Numbered from the stretch's first letter, positions 23,524-35,632 are shown. The stretch: DNA of 64,000 bases from Bidens hawaiensis (GCA_021521415.1 JAIQDT010001734.1:186001-250000); one strand, 5' to 3'. Notes: generated from the sequence alone by a model not told the origin. Translations and numbers: made by a program.

Positions 23524-25531
23524 TATAAAAATTCAAAAAGATTGTGATTTTCAGTTTGTATAGAAAAATTAAAAACTCCAAAAACATTCAAATATCGAAA
23601 AAAATACAAAAAACATGGAAAAATGCTCCTCAAAAGGAGTTTTCGAGCAAAAAGGGAAGATGATAGTACATTGGTCATTTGCTCCTAAGTCTAGTAAAAA
23701 GTAAGTAATAAAAGACCGAGTGCTTAATTGCATTGATGTATTGGTAGGTCTTTTGACAAACAAGTACGGACTAGTAACTGATATAAACATAAATTGCTGA
23801 ATACTCAGGGAGATTAGTTCTATAAAAGGTTTTGATAATAATGGCAGAAATGTAATAATCCGGTCATACTCAAGCCTTCCAATCAATTTGAAAACAATTT
23901 TAAGAAAAGAGTCTAGTTGGTGGTTAACGCTTCAACGATGTATGGTCTTATGGCCTTAAATCATGTATTGATGGGATGCTTTAAGGTTCCTAACTCCATT
24001 GGGTCTTTATGCGGTTTTACATCTGGTATTCATTTCGATGAATATTAAAAATGCTTGTAAAAGCGAACCCGCAATGTAACTGCTTAAGTCTCTAAACTTG
24101 ATCGCAAAACGTACTTCGTGTACAAAATGTATTACAGACTTGATCAAACCACGCTGTGAGTCATACATTGTCCCCTTGCTCGCGTCTTATTACCATTAAG
24201 AAACGGGCCACAAGGGACACAATGTCTGTAAACCGACAGATGAAATCATGAATACTCATCCATGGGAATGGATCTTAGGGTATTGCTTGATAACGGGGGT
24301 ATATCTTGTAGTGGGGATTACAGACTATGATTGCTTAAATATCATCATTTTACATCAAATTGATTCTTAGGTTTAAGTCAAGTTGGGGTGATTTGGAGAA
24401 AATCAAATTAAGCTTGAATTAAGATTTGTACTAATTCTTTCTGATATTTGTGCTAAATTGAACCAACTAAAAATATCACCGGATTTTCTGAAAAATTTGT
24501 TATTTAAGTGGACAAACAATACCAATAATCGACTTAACACCAGTCATAATAAAAGCTGAAAATAAAACTGTGATGGATGGAAATTTTGATCAATATGATT
24601 CCCTGCTCAAACTCACAAAAATATGTACTGCTTTAGTAGATGTTAGTTAGTTCATGTTTTACATTTACTGCATTTCATTTTGGTTTAACAATTTCAAATT
24701 CCAAAAATATTTTACTTTTCTGCTTTATTTTCGATTTACTGAGCTAGCGAATAATCCTGAACAAAAAGAAAATTTTGTTGTCCCAAAAATTTTAAGTTAA
24801 TCGTGCTTAGCGTATTCACAACTGGTATCAGTTGGTTTTTAATGTAAAAATCTGTTTAATTTAAACATTACCGATCTTTGGTTGATCGGGTATTTTAATG
24901 TATGCAATTGAAAACCTAAATTGGTTTTAATTGATTATTTAATTCATTCTAAACCCTAATTGGTTTGTAATGATTATTTAAATCCTTAATGAGATTTTGT
25001 CTCATTCGCTAAGGATATTGGGTGATTTGTTAACATTGATTTAATGAATGTCAAGCCTTTCGTTATTTATACATAAAGAACGAGTATCTCATTCGTTATA
25101 ATGTCATTCGCTTCCGTTGTGCATAACGAATGGAAGATATTCGTGTACACAGTTAACGAATGGAATGTATTGATAATGTATCATTCGTTAAAATTTTAAC
25201 GAATGACTCTGAGATTCATTATAAAGTTAACGAATTGAAGAGTTAAATTATTATTTGTTAAAGTGTTAACGAATGTGAATCTAATTTGTTTAAAATCTTG
25301 AACGAATCAAGTTTTTAAGTTAACGAATAAGGCATTCGTTAGTTCAAAATTTGAACGAATGACCTTGGAACACGTGAAATTATTGGGGTCTATAATCCCG
25401 ATATAGAAGAAGGACTCTTCATTCGTCCAGTTCCTATTTCATTGCCTTCCTAAAACGAACTATTGCAAAATTTTTCCAAAATCTCCTACCTGCATATTTG
25501 TTCAATTGATTAACATATTCTTGTTCTACAG

Positions 25532-26206
25532 GTAATGCCGATCTCAACGATATGAATTTCATGGAATCTCATCGGTGTTTTAAGGGGTTAACTGAATAAT
25601 TTGATAATAGGATATCAACCGAACAATTAACAACTCACAAAACTCATATTTTGATCAAAATTAGTACCGATGATCATTGAGTAATGCATTAAACCGTTTT
25701 CCGGTCATCGTCATTGAGATTAATTGTGAAAATTGTTGGGAAATAAATGGATACAACGATGATATTCATCATCTTTGACTGTAATTAGTCAAAATTAAGT
25801 GGATTTTTTGACTTCTGATAGTCAAATGGATAATTAACTCAGATTTGTTATTCATATAACGAATGACAGATCAGATTCGTTAGTTGTCTAGCGAATGATC
25901 ATATCAGATTCGTTGATAGTTAACGAATGACTATCTGATTCGCTAAGGTAGCGAATAGTTGGTCAAACTGATAACAAATAAGTGTAACGAATTAGAGTTG
26001 ATTCGTTAAAGTAATAAGCAATAATTCGTTATTGTAACGAATGTCTTAACGTATAAGTATGATTCGTTATAAGTAACGAATGTAAGCCATTATGTGTATA
26101 ACGAATGTCTCATTCGTATAATCTTTTATAACGAATGAGATGCTTATTCGTTAATCAGTATAATGTTTGTGAACAGTTTACTGATTTTTAATTATTGTTT
26201 AAACAG
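25532..26206 (+). other. Candidate leader intron before the extra ORF (copy B)
   Basis: The donor-like CTACAG|GTAATG is at 25531/25532 and the acceptor-like TTGTTTAAACAG ends at 26206, two bases before the ATG at 26209. Copy A has the same arrangement at 3252-3885. Confidence 0.45.
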
Positions 26207-26208
26207 AA

Positions 26209-29200
26209 ATGGCTAACGAGATTATTCAAATCCCTGCTCCCGAGCAGCAACCAGAAGCTAATCAGAGCAACAACCTGAGGCTCAAGCTGAACCTGAATAA
26301 GCTCCAATTCTATTGTCATGGATCAAAAACCATAACATCTATGCCTTCCTAGAGACTAATTTTGAAGACTCACCGATCTTTAGGGGAATTATTAGTTTCT
26401 TGATACATTCCAGGATTTATAAGGCCATCTCGACACAGACTTTGGTTTACCAAAGCATTATACGGGCCTTTTGGGATACTGCTAGATTTAATGAGGCTGA
26501 GAAATAGATAGAATCAGTGATACAAGATAAGCGTGTAGTGATTGATGTGGGGGTTATTCGAGATGTTTCGGGCTTTCGTGATACAGTGGACGATAGATGT
26601 GAGTTTGATAAAAGTTTGATTCGCGGACTATTTGGAAGGGTTAGATACAATGGAGATTTGGTTAAGTCGATGTACAACAAAGAGAACTTGTGCGAGCAGT
26701 ACAAGTATTTGCTTCATGTGTTGATACATTGTCTCGGTGGACGTAAAGGAGGTTTTGCTGAGTGTCGAGTTATGCTACAGTCTGCCTTTGTTGCATTAGT
26801 GTTAAACAAACCATTCAATTTATCTGAACTGGTTTTTTATCACTTGAAGGAGAATCTCACAAGCCGTCACAAGTTTCTTATGTATCCGAGATTCTTGCAG
26901 TTGATGATTAACGATCTACAGCCTACTTTGGTTAAAGATTAAGATGATTTATTGAAGCTGGACCAGATGAATGCGGAGACTATGAGACGGTTACGATCTT
27001 ATCATGGTCAAAGTGTTCAAGCTCGCCCGAGGTACAAGAGGTTGATTGGCCATCTTGCCAATATCGACTATCAAGAACCATCCAATGATCGTTGGGCTCA
27101 TAATAATTCGGATTCTGAGCGTGAGGGTGGCGGTGATGGTGGAAATGGTGGTGATGATGGTGGTGATGGTGGTCCAGGACCACGAGCTGAGTTAACGTAT
27201 GAGCAGAAGTGTAAGCGTAAAGGCAAAGAACCTCTGGTGGAAAAGGGGGAGAAACCGAAGAAGCAAAGGGTGCGACGTGGGTCGAGTATTGAAATACCGA
27301 GTCAACCTTTTAAAAGATCAACTCCACCGGTATCTATTTCAGCTCCTATTCCTACTTCTCCTATGCCTCAGAGTCTTCCGAGATCTCCTGATCCTATTGT
27401 GACTCGATCTCCGACTCCAGTTCATATGCCTATTTCTCTAGTACCTCCGACTATTACTTTGATGACGACATCTATATCGGATCAGTACTTTGGAGACGTG
27501 TTGAAGACTGTATTGGCACGTATGCCTAGTCAATAGCCAACTACTCCTGCTACACCTGTTAATCCTACAACGTTGCCAAGACCTGAGCACTCCTTTATGG
27601 CATTTAATCATCCTCAGGGTCCTATGCAACTTGTGCATCATAAGTTTATGGTATGTCTCCTCATGCTCAATGGTTTCATATGATGAATTTGTTGCATCTA
27701 CAACAGACTCAGATGCAAGCAGACAGAGCAGCTCATGCGTTAGCACAGAGGAATATGTTTAGGCATATTCAGTTCGTTCAACAAGAAAACAGGGAACTTA
27801 GAGCCTTTGTTGTTGCTCAGGGGGAGATACTTGATAAGCAAGACGAGATCATCCTTCAGCTCACGTGCAAAGATGACGAGTTGAAGAAATTGAGGAATTA
27901 TGAAGATGATCAGGTTAGAGAAGGTGGTGTTGGTCATCAACCGGGCGGTAGTTCTGCACCGTCGGCAGGTAATCAGGCTGCTGGAACAAGTACAAGAGGT
28001 GGTAGTGAAGAAAGTAACCTACAGATTGTGCCATACAAGGATTATACGAGAGCCAAACTGATTGATGTTATACCAGCTAACATGCTTTTGTTTGTGGGTA
28101 TGGACGGCATTGTGTACAGTATGGTTAATGCTAATGAGATCGAAGAGGGTGAGTTTGTTGATCACTCGTTGACTAAAGAACAAATTTCCCTGCTTCTGGA
28201 TCTAAATGAGGACGGGGTTGAGGAACTTGGGAAGACAGTTGAGGTTGATATTGAGTTCGAGAAAAGTATGAATCCAGGCATTCCACGTGGGAATGTGCTT
28301 GAGTATGAGGAAGTGGAAGTAGAAGATGTGACTGTTGAGGAGTATCTTGAGTTCTACACAATCAATAACAACGATTCAGGTATTCCATTCTTTACCACAG
28401 AACATTTTGATTCAGCAGAACAACGACTTCGAGAAGAGATTGAGAAGTGGAATAAGGAAGCCGAGACAAGTCACCTAACTAAGAAAGAAAGGAAACGAAA
28501 ACGTGCTTTAGATGGTATGTTTGAGCATGGTGTGAAAAGAATGAAGAAGATGATCGAGGCCTTTCGGTATCATGAAGAAGAGGAAGTCAGATTAGCCAAG
28601 GCTCGAGCGTCTGCATACCAGATGAAGAAGTACAAGACTGTCAAAGATGTGAAGGGTGATTTGATCGCTTGGCAGTATGATTCAGAACTTAAGGTATATA
28701 TCGTGAAGTGGGAACATGCTCAGATGGGATGTTAAGGTATATATCGTGAAGTGGCAGTATTATTTCAAACGCCCACACAATATACTATCTATGCTAAGAT
28801 GGGATGTTAGAACACTAGCCAACAAACCATTTGTGAATCGAGGGAAAGATATATCGGCTGAGTGGTTCTATGCTCATCTACAACATGAAACCCATTATGG
28901 TTTCAAATTCTTCAAGCCGCAAGTGCTGACACACAAGTATATTGACGAGATTGATCCGCGCAATGGCTGGAGAAAGATGATCTTACAGGTAAAGCCGCCA
29001 AAGACTATGAAGAGGGCACCGATGAAGATATTCCCTCAGAGTCTGTTCACCACGCTCAACAGATGGTATTACGACAACCAGACGAGTGAAGTGGTTATAG
29101 TATTGGGCACCGGATCCAACACGAGGATTATACGTGTGATCGATCCGATGTGGCTCGTTAACTTATCTGAGTCTGAAAACGATGCGTTATTTCATAGTCA

Positions 29201-29270
29201 GATCAGATTTGCTAACGTAAGCGACTACGATCTTGCGATGCAGTTTCAGAAAGTTGTACTAGTCTGTTAA
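26209..29270 (+). pseudogene. Copia extra ORF after pol (copy B)
   Basis: About 3 kb starts at ATG 26209. In order: a short Pro/Glu-rich N-terminus; the globular domain (AFWDTARFNEAEK, LLHVLIHCLGGRKGGF, KFLMYPRFLQ); a Gly/Asp-rich linker; a basic patch KKQRVRRGSS; a Ser/Pro-rich region; a coiled coil near 27750-27900; VGMDGIVYSMVNANEIEEG; an acidic region; a charged helical region around 28400-28650; and a C-terminal domain (28860-29270) with HYGFKFFKPQVLTHKYIDEI and YDNQTSEVVIVLGTGSN. Stops near 26296, 26507, 26940 and 27536, a frame break near 27640 and a roughly 50-base duplication near 28690-28740 break it. Its place after pol matches envelope-like ORFs of SIRE elements. I see no clear membrane segment. 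Role unknown. Confidence 0.78.
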
Positions 29271-29343
29271 GCATTCAAGATACATAGCTGCAACGACTGG
29301 AAGAAAAAGACGTTCCAGAAATAAAGTATAAAGAGCTCGAGAC

Positions 29344-29352
29344 GAGGGGGAG
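29344..29352 (+). other. Polypurine tract before the 3' LTR (copy B)
   Basis: GAGGGGGAG lies two bases before the TGTTGA start of the 3' LTR and should prime plus-strand synthesis. Confidence 0.75.
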
Positions 29353-29354
29353 TT

Positions 29355-29848
29355 TGTTGATATACGTTTTGGTCATCTCGATCTTTACTAGCTTGTTATT
29401 ATAATTCTATGATAATGTAAGGGCTATTATTGTAAATATGCCCATTCGCTCTAAATTTAAGATATATTCGTTACCCCGTAAAGAATGTATCACATTCGTA
29501 TTAATGTAAGCTCATTCGTTAACCAACTTTAACGAATGAGAAAACGAATGTTGAGCTATTCGCTTAGTTTAATGTATTAACGAATGAGTGTGTTCATTCG
29601 TTAGGATAATGTAACGAATGACACATTCGTTAAGGATAACTTAACGAATGTGGTCATCCCTTATATATACCTATAAGTTTAACGTTTAATGTAACCGTTC
29701 TTATTATTATTCCTTCAGAGTCGTTACGTTGCCTAAATATCCTCTCAACACACAGTACACACACTTAACAGTAATCGGCCTAATCGTATACCTAATCAAC
29801 GAAGAACATGATGTTATCCTAGATCTAGATCCATATCAGGCTCTCTCA
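29355..29848 (+). repeat. 3' LTR of copy B
   Basis: It starts TGTTGATATACG and ends GGCTCTCTCA, and pairs with 15548-16042. Substitutions have broken several of the palindromic motifs seen in the 5' copy, for example GTAACGAATG to GTAAAGAATG. Confidence 0.9.
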
Positions 29849-30276
29849 ATTCGTTAAGAAAAGTACAAATTGCCTTGCTTCTTAGTTTAAACGAAGAGAA
29901 ACAGGAGGATGTTGAGGTGGAAGACAGTGTGGAGGTTAGACTTGATAAGAGTATTCCGTCTGGGAATACGTCTTTTAATTATGATGATGTTGAAGCTGAG
30001 GACGTGACAGCTGAGGAATACCTTGACTTGTATACTTAGTCTAACAATTTTCAGAGGAAGGGATTCCATTCTTCATAATATAGCACTATCAAGCAGTTGA
30101 AAAATGTCTACAAGAGGAGAAAGAGAAAGTGAAAGGCAAAGATAAAGTATCCGAACTTGAGACACAAGCTTCGGATGGTATATTTACACACACTAACGCA
30201 AATCTAAAGTAAACCTAAACGTAATTCGTATCGTTGACTAGATCCTTAAAGTAATCAATCAGATCGCGGTTTCTCA
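29849..30276 (+). mobile_element. Older copia remnant, right part
   Basis: After the ATTCG duplication the extra-ORF fragment resumes (QIALLLSLNEEKQEDVEVED, then DVTAEEYLDLYT) to about 30050. A 3' LTR stub of about 95 bases from roughly 30183 ends TTTCTCA at 30276. The stub matches 15165-15260 of the left LTR. Target duplication GTTCT follows at 30277-30281. Confidence 0.8.
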
Positions 30277-30716
30277 GTTCTGGTACATTTGTTGATAACG
30301 ATGATTGACTCCATTTCTTCGAGCCCTCGCAGAGCTATTATTTTGCCTTTATCGTCATAGAATTCTTTGGGACCATAAGCTTTGACGTCCTTGAAGCTAC
30401 AACCTTCTATTTTTAACTTCGTATTGAAATTATGATTGAAACTGTCACCAGCGTTCGATCCGTGAACACTTCATCATGATTAGTTAAGGGATTTGGAGGA
30501 GTTAGTATTAACAATTTTGCTAGACTGTCTAGATTCACTTTTATATGCTGACCCTTCCTTCATTTCTTTAAGGAGTGAGTTCATTGCATTCGTGATCATC
30601 TCTTGCATTTTGTTTATTAGCTGCTTCGGAATCTCCAAAGCATGCTTAATTCTTGTTTTGTTGCTTCTTTGCACAGAAGCTTCCTTGGTTTGAGAAAGGT
30701 TATTTTTTCCATACAT
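30277..30716 (-). pseudogene. Ty3/gypsy gag relic, N-terminal part
   Basis: On the minus strand the frame starts at 30716 (MYGKNNLSQTKEAS) and includes IPKQLINKMQEMITNAMN. After stops near 30480 comes a gag-type segment, FKDVKAYGPKEFYDDKGK and LRGLEEMESIIVINKC. Its last codons abut the copia target site, and the frame continues at 14803 with the FKGEALEWW block. The upstream LTR and primer site of this element are not recognised. Confidence 0.7.
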
Positions 30717-32093
30717 TCTATAATCAAAGTAGAATCAATTTAAATAACAAGAAAAATTTTATTTATGTATTGGTGATGGGATATATTACAAACGGACTGG
30801 TTGATTAGTAACGAACACTGACACATATACACAATATAGTATATTATAGATTGCCATAGATATAATTGGTACAATTTCAAAAGGTTCGAAAACCTAGTCA
30901 TGTAACTATTTCTTTCCCATTTTCTTCTTTTGTTTCTTAACATTGATTACTTATTTCCTAAGATCATCTATCTCGTGAACACACAATCAAGATGCTCATC
31001 CGTTGACTACGGAATGCCGTTAGTGTATCACTTCTGATTTTTCATATTTATAACCTTGTTGTTTATCTGACCCGGGAATATAAATAGGGTATTTTGTATT
31101 AATAAAAACTTGTATTAACTTAGTTTATAATTTCATAACTTTAAATCATGCCAAATAGTCCTTAATGACTCTCAAAATTGCCTAAAACGGCTAAAAATCA
31201 TGTTTATGGAAGTACAAGGACTAATTTTGCCAAATCTTTCATATTTTCAACTAAATTAACAAAACTTAAGCTCCAAGATATATCAATTAATGTTTTAAAA
31301 TAGCCCAAGTCGGTTTCTTGATGCTAAAGACGTGATCTTTAAGATATTGGATATGATTTTGTCATAAAAATTGATTATTCGATTTTCCTAAAACGAGTTA
31401 GTAACTAAATAAAGACTATAAGGGGTTTGTATTTAATCAAAACATGTTTTAAACCCTAAAATCTATTGAAAACAGAAGCCATCACTTCTATAACTCGAAA
31501 TCCCACTCTTCCAATGTCGGTTTCTTTAAGTTTCTTCAAGAACTTTAAGCTTTAGTTTGACTTTAGTGTTCAAGACCCCTTTGATATCGATTATTGTTCC
31601 ATTCATATTCCGAGTAATTGTCTTCTGTAAATTTGTTCTCTATTTTTAAATGGTCAATACTCCACAATCAATTTTTGATATTGAGGTGATTTAATGGGCC
31701 AATTGGACTCCGACCCGTTTAAGGGCATATTGGTCAACAAAGTTGACCAATCAATTTCTATCAATTCTGGTCGGAACTAACTTTTGGTCAAGAAGACTTT
31801 TAGTTTTATCTCAAGATTTTAAGGGTACTAACTAAAACCGACTTCCGACTCATTGTTCGGATTCTGGTCAGTACCAGCTCGCTTATTTACTGAACACCTC
31901 ATAACCAGAGTTCTATACATCCGTTTGAATTTATTCCAACGGCAATGTTCTCGGTTTTGACTCTTTCTTATTTTGTATAAGTCTCAGGTCTGGTTGTATT
32001 AGAACAATCATCCCATTAACTTTTCTTGTTTATTCTATCTCTTAGTTATTCGCTTAATCGTCAAGGTGAGTAATCACTCCCCTATTTTACTGA
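30717..32093. other. Unassigned AT-rich interval
   Basis: 1.4 kb between the gypsy gag start and a solo LTR. It may be leader or older element sequence of the minus-strand gypsy. I see no primer site, LTR end, tRNA or convincing ORF. Confidence 0.5.
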
Positions 32094-32575
32094 TGTAAGG
32101 CCCTGTTCCCGGTAACCCTACTTTGGTGTTGGATTTACTCATAAACAAAATTCTAAAATCAGAGTTAATTGAAAACTTCGCGGAATAATTGAAAACTTCA
32201 AACATTACATTCCAAAACATTCATTATTGTCTTAACATACAATTTGTCTTTTCATAAGTAATTAATTAAAACAATCATAAAACTTCATCACGGATGCCAG
32301 TCTCTTCAGTCCATGCCTGTATCCCTCCTTAAGCCAGCTGCCTCAATCTGTTTGCCTGCATGCATACTAAAAGTCAGCTACGCTGAATGAGTTCTAGTTA
32401 ATCATTTAACATACAATACATTCAAACCCTTACTCATACGCATCCGAAGATACGTATTTATACCTTATTTACTCTTACTTCTTTCATACAAACCTTGTAT
32501 ACATGCACACGCGCTTACAAACTTTCTTTCATAAGGCCTTGTAATTTACCATAAGCTATTCTATCTCTACCATCA

Positions 32576-32734
32576 CAGATATTATTAGGGTCTGGTCCCT
32601 TCTGTCTCAGATATTATTAGGGTCTGGTCCCTTCTGTCCCAGATATTATCAGGGTCTGGTCCCTTCTGTCTCAGATATTATCAAGGTCTGGTCCCTTCTG
32701 TCTCAGATATTATTAGGGTCTGGTCCCTTTGTCT
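32576..32734. repeat. Tandem repeat, 32-base unit, five copies
   Basis: The unit contains CAGATATTATTAGGGTCTGG then TCCCTTCTGTCT. Copies differ at one or two bases. Confidence 0.9.
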
Positions 32735-33119
32735 CCAATAACCGTACCTATCACGTCATTCGATCATACATTCATTTTCATTTATGCATACTTTACATAT
32801 CTTCTGGTCATGCACATACGTATATGTACATATTCATTCGTATAAACAATCCATACTAACAATCAATACTTAGTCATACATATAACATTCACATATCATA
32901 CACTTATCACCTAAGTTAAGTGTATTAACAACTATCACAAAGGAGTATGCATGCAGCCCCAAAAACATAACGGATAAAGGGGCTAGAATCTCACCTGAAG
33001 TCGGTTTCTCTCGCCGTTAATAGTAATGCCCTTCTTTAGCTGTGCACGGCTAACTGTATAACGCATTACGAGTGTCAAATATCCATTACTACTACTTCTT
33101 ATATCTAAGTCAATGACAC

Positions 33120-33215
33120 CCTCAACTCACGGGGGTCCGGGGGCAGCGCCCCTGGTAGCGGGGTCTAGGGGCGGCAGCCCCTAGCAGGGTCCAAGGGGCA
33201 GCGCCCCTGGCTGGG
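33120..33215. repeat. GC-rich palindromic repeats
   Basis: Several copies of GGGGCAGCGCCCCTGG and relatives, each able to form a GGGGC/GCCCC stem, form a sharp GC peak in AT-rich surroundings. Confidence 0.8.
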
Positions 33216-33240
33216 GTTGAGCTAATTATTAAGCATTAAT

Positions 33241-33385
33241 TTCGCTTCGCATGGGATTGTTTCGCTTCGCATGGAAGCGTTTCTCTTCGCATGAAACTGT
33301 TTTGCTTCGCATGGAAGCGTTTCGCTTCGCATGGCTAAGCGAAGCTAAATGTCTGTTTCGCTTCTCATGGCTGAGCGAAGCGAAA
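33241..33385. repeat. CGCTTCGCATGG short tandem repeats
   Basis: About eight variants of TTTCGCTTCGCATGGAAGCG occur, partly inverted (CATGGCTAAGCGAAGC). Open frames here are by-products of the repeat. Confidence 0.8.
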
Positions 33386-34031
33386 TGCCTGCCTTTCATC
33401 GCTTTTACCATTTTTAAGTCATTTTACTTCGTGGCTCTTCCTCAGGACCTGATTTTTACTCTTTCCCAACTTTTGACACATTCTGACCCCATGCACCTAA
33501 TCTTGAACCCATCTCTCAAAGTCCAAACACCACCTTTTTATCACAAAGTTCACCCAAGAGGTTATAACTTACCAAGTTTATATTTTTCTTACATTTTACA
33601 ACCCGATCTATCATTATATCTGTTTGCATGACGATTCTAACCATAAAACTTAACCATTTAAACCGAAACTTACCTTTAATTCGGGTTCGAGTTCAGATCC
33701 GGACAATACGTAGATCTGGACGATGATTCTTGCTATTTGATGATGTCTACACACGAGATTCTTCCTCTCTTTTTTTTGTACACGGATTTGGATCCGGAGT
33801 GTAGAGAGAAAGTGTGTGTGTGTTCTTGAGTTTGTGTGTGTTTGTGTCTGTTTGGATGAGAAAGGAAAAGAAAAGGAAGAAGTGGTTGGGTTATATATAT
33901 AGGGGGTTTCATGGGTCCCACCACCCATTCCCAATTCCTACTTCCCAAACACTACTCACAAGACTATTTTAACGACACACACTATTAACAAAACTTTCTG
34001 TTGTTTATTTAATCCAAAGTTGGATGTTACA

Positions 34032-34669
34032 ACTGATTTTAAACATTTTGGGGACATTGGCGTACCTATTCTTATTTACATAGTATATATTATACGCGTT
34101 AGAAAACTATGAATATTGTGTGTTTATCAATTGAATGAATAACTGCTACTTGTTTTGTTGTTTTATTTTATCGCATTTCGGAGAGGTCCATCAGAAGTCT
34201 AGAAAGTCAGTATGATCATACAACGTCCTAGTAGCCATAGCCCGTGTTCGAGAGGCATGGTCAACCGACACCCTTATTGTAATTGTTTTGTCATAGTAGC
34301 CATAGCCTGTGTTCGAGAGACATGGTCAACTGACATACTTTATTTGCTCATTTTTTGATTGATTTATTCTCACAATATCATTTTTGCTATTTTATTTATA
34401 TATATTATTTTATCAAAACTGGTGACTTTTCTCACTTCACATATTTTTGACAAAACTATATTATTTTGTATGCATTTGCAGGAATACCATTTAGTTTGAA
34501 GATAAGGTGAAGAAACACTTAGAAAGACCTTAGTTAATGAAATAAAAGATATTTGTGTTCTATTTTTATTTTTGAAATTTGTTTAAACTTTGTGTACTTG
34601 ATTGGAATTTTGAAATAAATAAATTAATTAGCTATTGTCATATTTAAATTGTATGATAGTACCTTGTGA
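34032..34669. other. Unassigned interval with a duplicated 45-base block
   Basis: Starts with the ACTGA target copy. Two copies of TAGTAGCCATAGCC then GTGTTCGAGAG and CATGGTCAAC occur near 34229 and 34296. The rest is AT-rich. No gene is seen. Confidence 0.5.
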
Positions 34670-35497
34670 GCTGTGAACAAACGGTTAGGATAACCATACT
34701 TTTGGGGTGGATCCCGGTATCCCATCATTACGTCATATGGATTGTCCGAGTATGGTTGCGATGAGATTGCTTGAAAATCAAAATTTTAAAATGCTTCAGT
34801 AGCCTCTCTCTGTGACCTAATTTCATCAGCTTCCTCGGATATGGTTGGTACATATTCGATATATGGTGGCACATAGGCTGATGGTCCACGGGAACCTTTT
34901 ACTGGTTCCTCTTCTAGTTATTCCTTTGAGTACTCTTATGGGTCTTCCTTAGAGTCTGTTTCTATGTCATTGTTGTTTACTCTTATCTGAAAAGTAAACC
35001 TCATCCCTGAGGTTGCATGACCCTCATCTTGGGTCTATGAGATTGACTTAGGCCTGATTCAGTGTTGGATATGGTAGGATTGTACTTTGATGTTCCAAAA
35101 CGCCACTAGCTTTGATCTGAGTGACACTCCATCCAACTTAATATATCAGGTTCCTGCCTATTCTGACTCTCAACCTTTTTCTCATCTAAGGGACGATAAT
35201 TTGGTATATCTGATGGATGATAGCCAGAAGTTGGGTTAGGTTCTTGTTTTATCTTGCTTTTAGCTTCTTCCATTGCCTTCAATTCCTCCAAATTATTGTA
35301 TCTGGAATTTACCCTAACGTTGAAGAATCACTTGATAATTTGATCGACATTTTCTCTATACCCGAGGAAATAAACTGGTTCATCAATCATCCTCTTGGTT
35401 AGGTGAAATAATTGTAACTTCTGTCTGACACCTCTGGAGGATTAGGGTTTGAATGGGTGGTAGTCCCATAGTAGATGATATAAGGGTTCGATGACAT
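34670..35497 (-). pseudogene. Gag-like relic of a minus-strand LTR element
   Basis: The frame opens at 35497 (MSSNPYIIYYGTTTHSNPNP), stops soon, then resumes with LEELKAMEEAKSKIKQEPNP around 35270 and SDNPYDVMMGYRDPP near 34720. It lies about 150 bases downstream (minus sense) of a primer site and LTR, the place of a gag N-terminus. I do not recognise a specific gag domain, so the call rests on position and coding-like fragments. Confidence 0.45.
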
Positions 35498-35632
35498 CTG
35501 TCAGCATTAGATTGAGGGATAGGAAAAAAATACCAACCTATCTTATCCCTATAAATATAATAAATATAATATTGAAACTTATCCCTGATTAAAGCTTAGG
35601 TATATTTAAATACCTAATTTGCTAAGATCGAT

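Larger units (their letters stand above)
23471..26208 (+). other. Pol-to-extra-ORF spacer (copy B)
   Basis: 2.7 kb of AT-rich non-coding sequence matches 1320-3887 in copy A. It holds an internal polypurine tract (23511-23523), a dense field of CATTCGTTA/TAACGAATG motifs from about 25020 to 26150, and a candidate leader intron at 25532-26206. No gene is seen. Confidence 0.75.
15548..29848 (+). mobile_element. Full-length Ty1/copia element with extra ORF (copy B)
   Basis: A 14.3-kb element is bounded by LTRs of 495 and 494 bases and by a perfect target duplication, ATTCG (15543-15547 and 29849-29853). Order: 5' LTR, Met-tRNA primer site, leader, gag, protease, integrase, RT, RNase H, internal polypurine tract, 2.7-kb spacer, extra ORF, polypurine tract, 3' LTR. 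The layout recalls SIRE/Maximus-type elements with an envelope-position ORF. I count roughly 33 substitutions between the LTRs (about 6-7 %), which agrees with the many coding lesions. It sits inside the extra ORF of an older relative. Confidence 0.92.
32094..34031 (-). mobile_element. Solo LTR, minus strand, with target duplication ACTGA
   Basis: On the minus strand it starts TGTAACATCCAACTTTGG at 34031 and ends GGGCCTTACA at 32094. ACTGA at 32089-32093 and 34032-34036 is a perfect target duplication. There is no internal region. A minus-strand TATATATA near 33893 followed by a C/T- and A/C-rich leader looks like the LTR promoter. It contains three tandem arrays, listed next. Confidence 0.85.

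Noticed and set aside
33120..33385. CRISPR-like array in the GC-rich and CGCTTCGC repeats
   Set aside because: Unit lengths and spacing are irregular, there are no unique spacers, and the context is a plant LTR.
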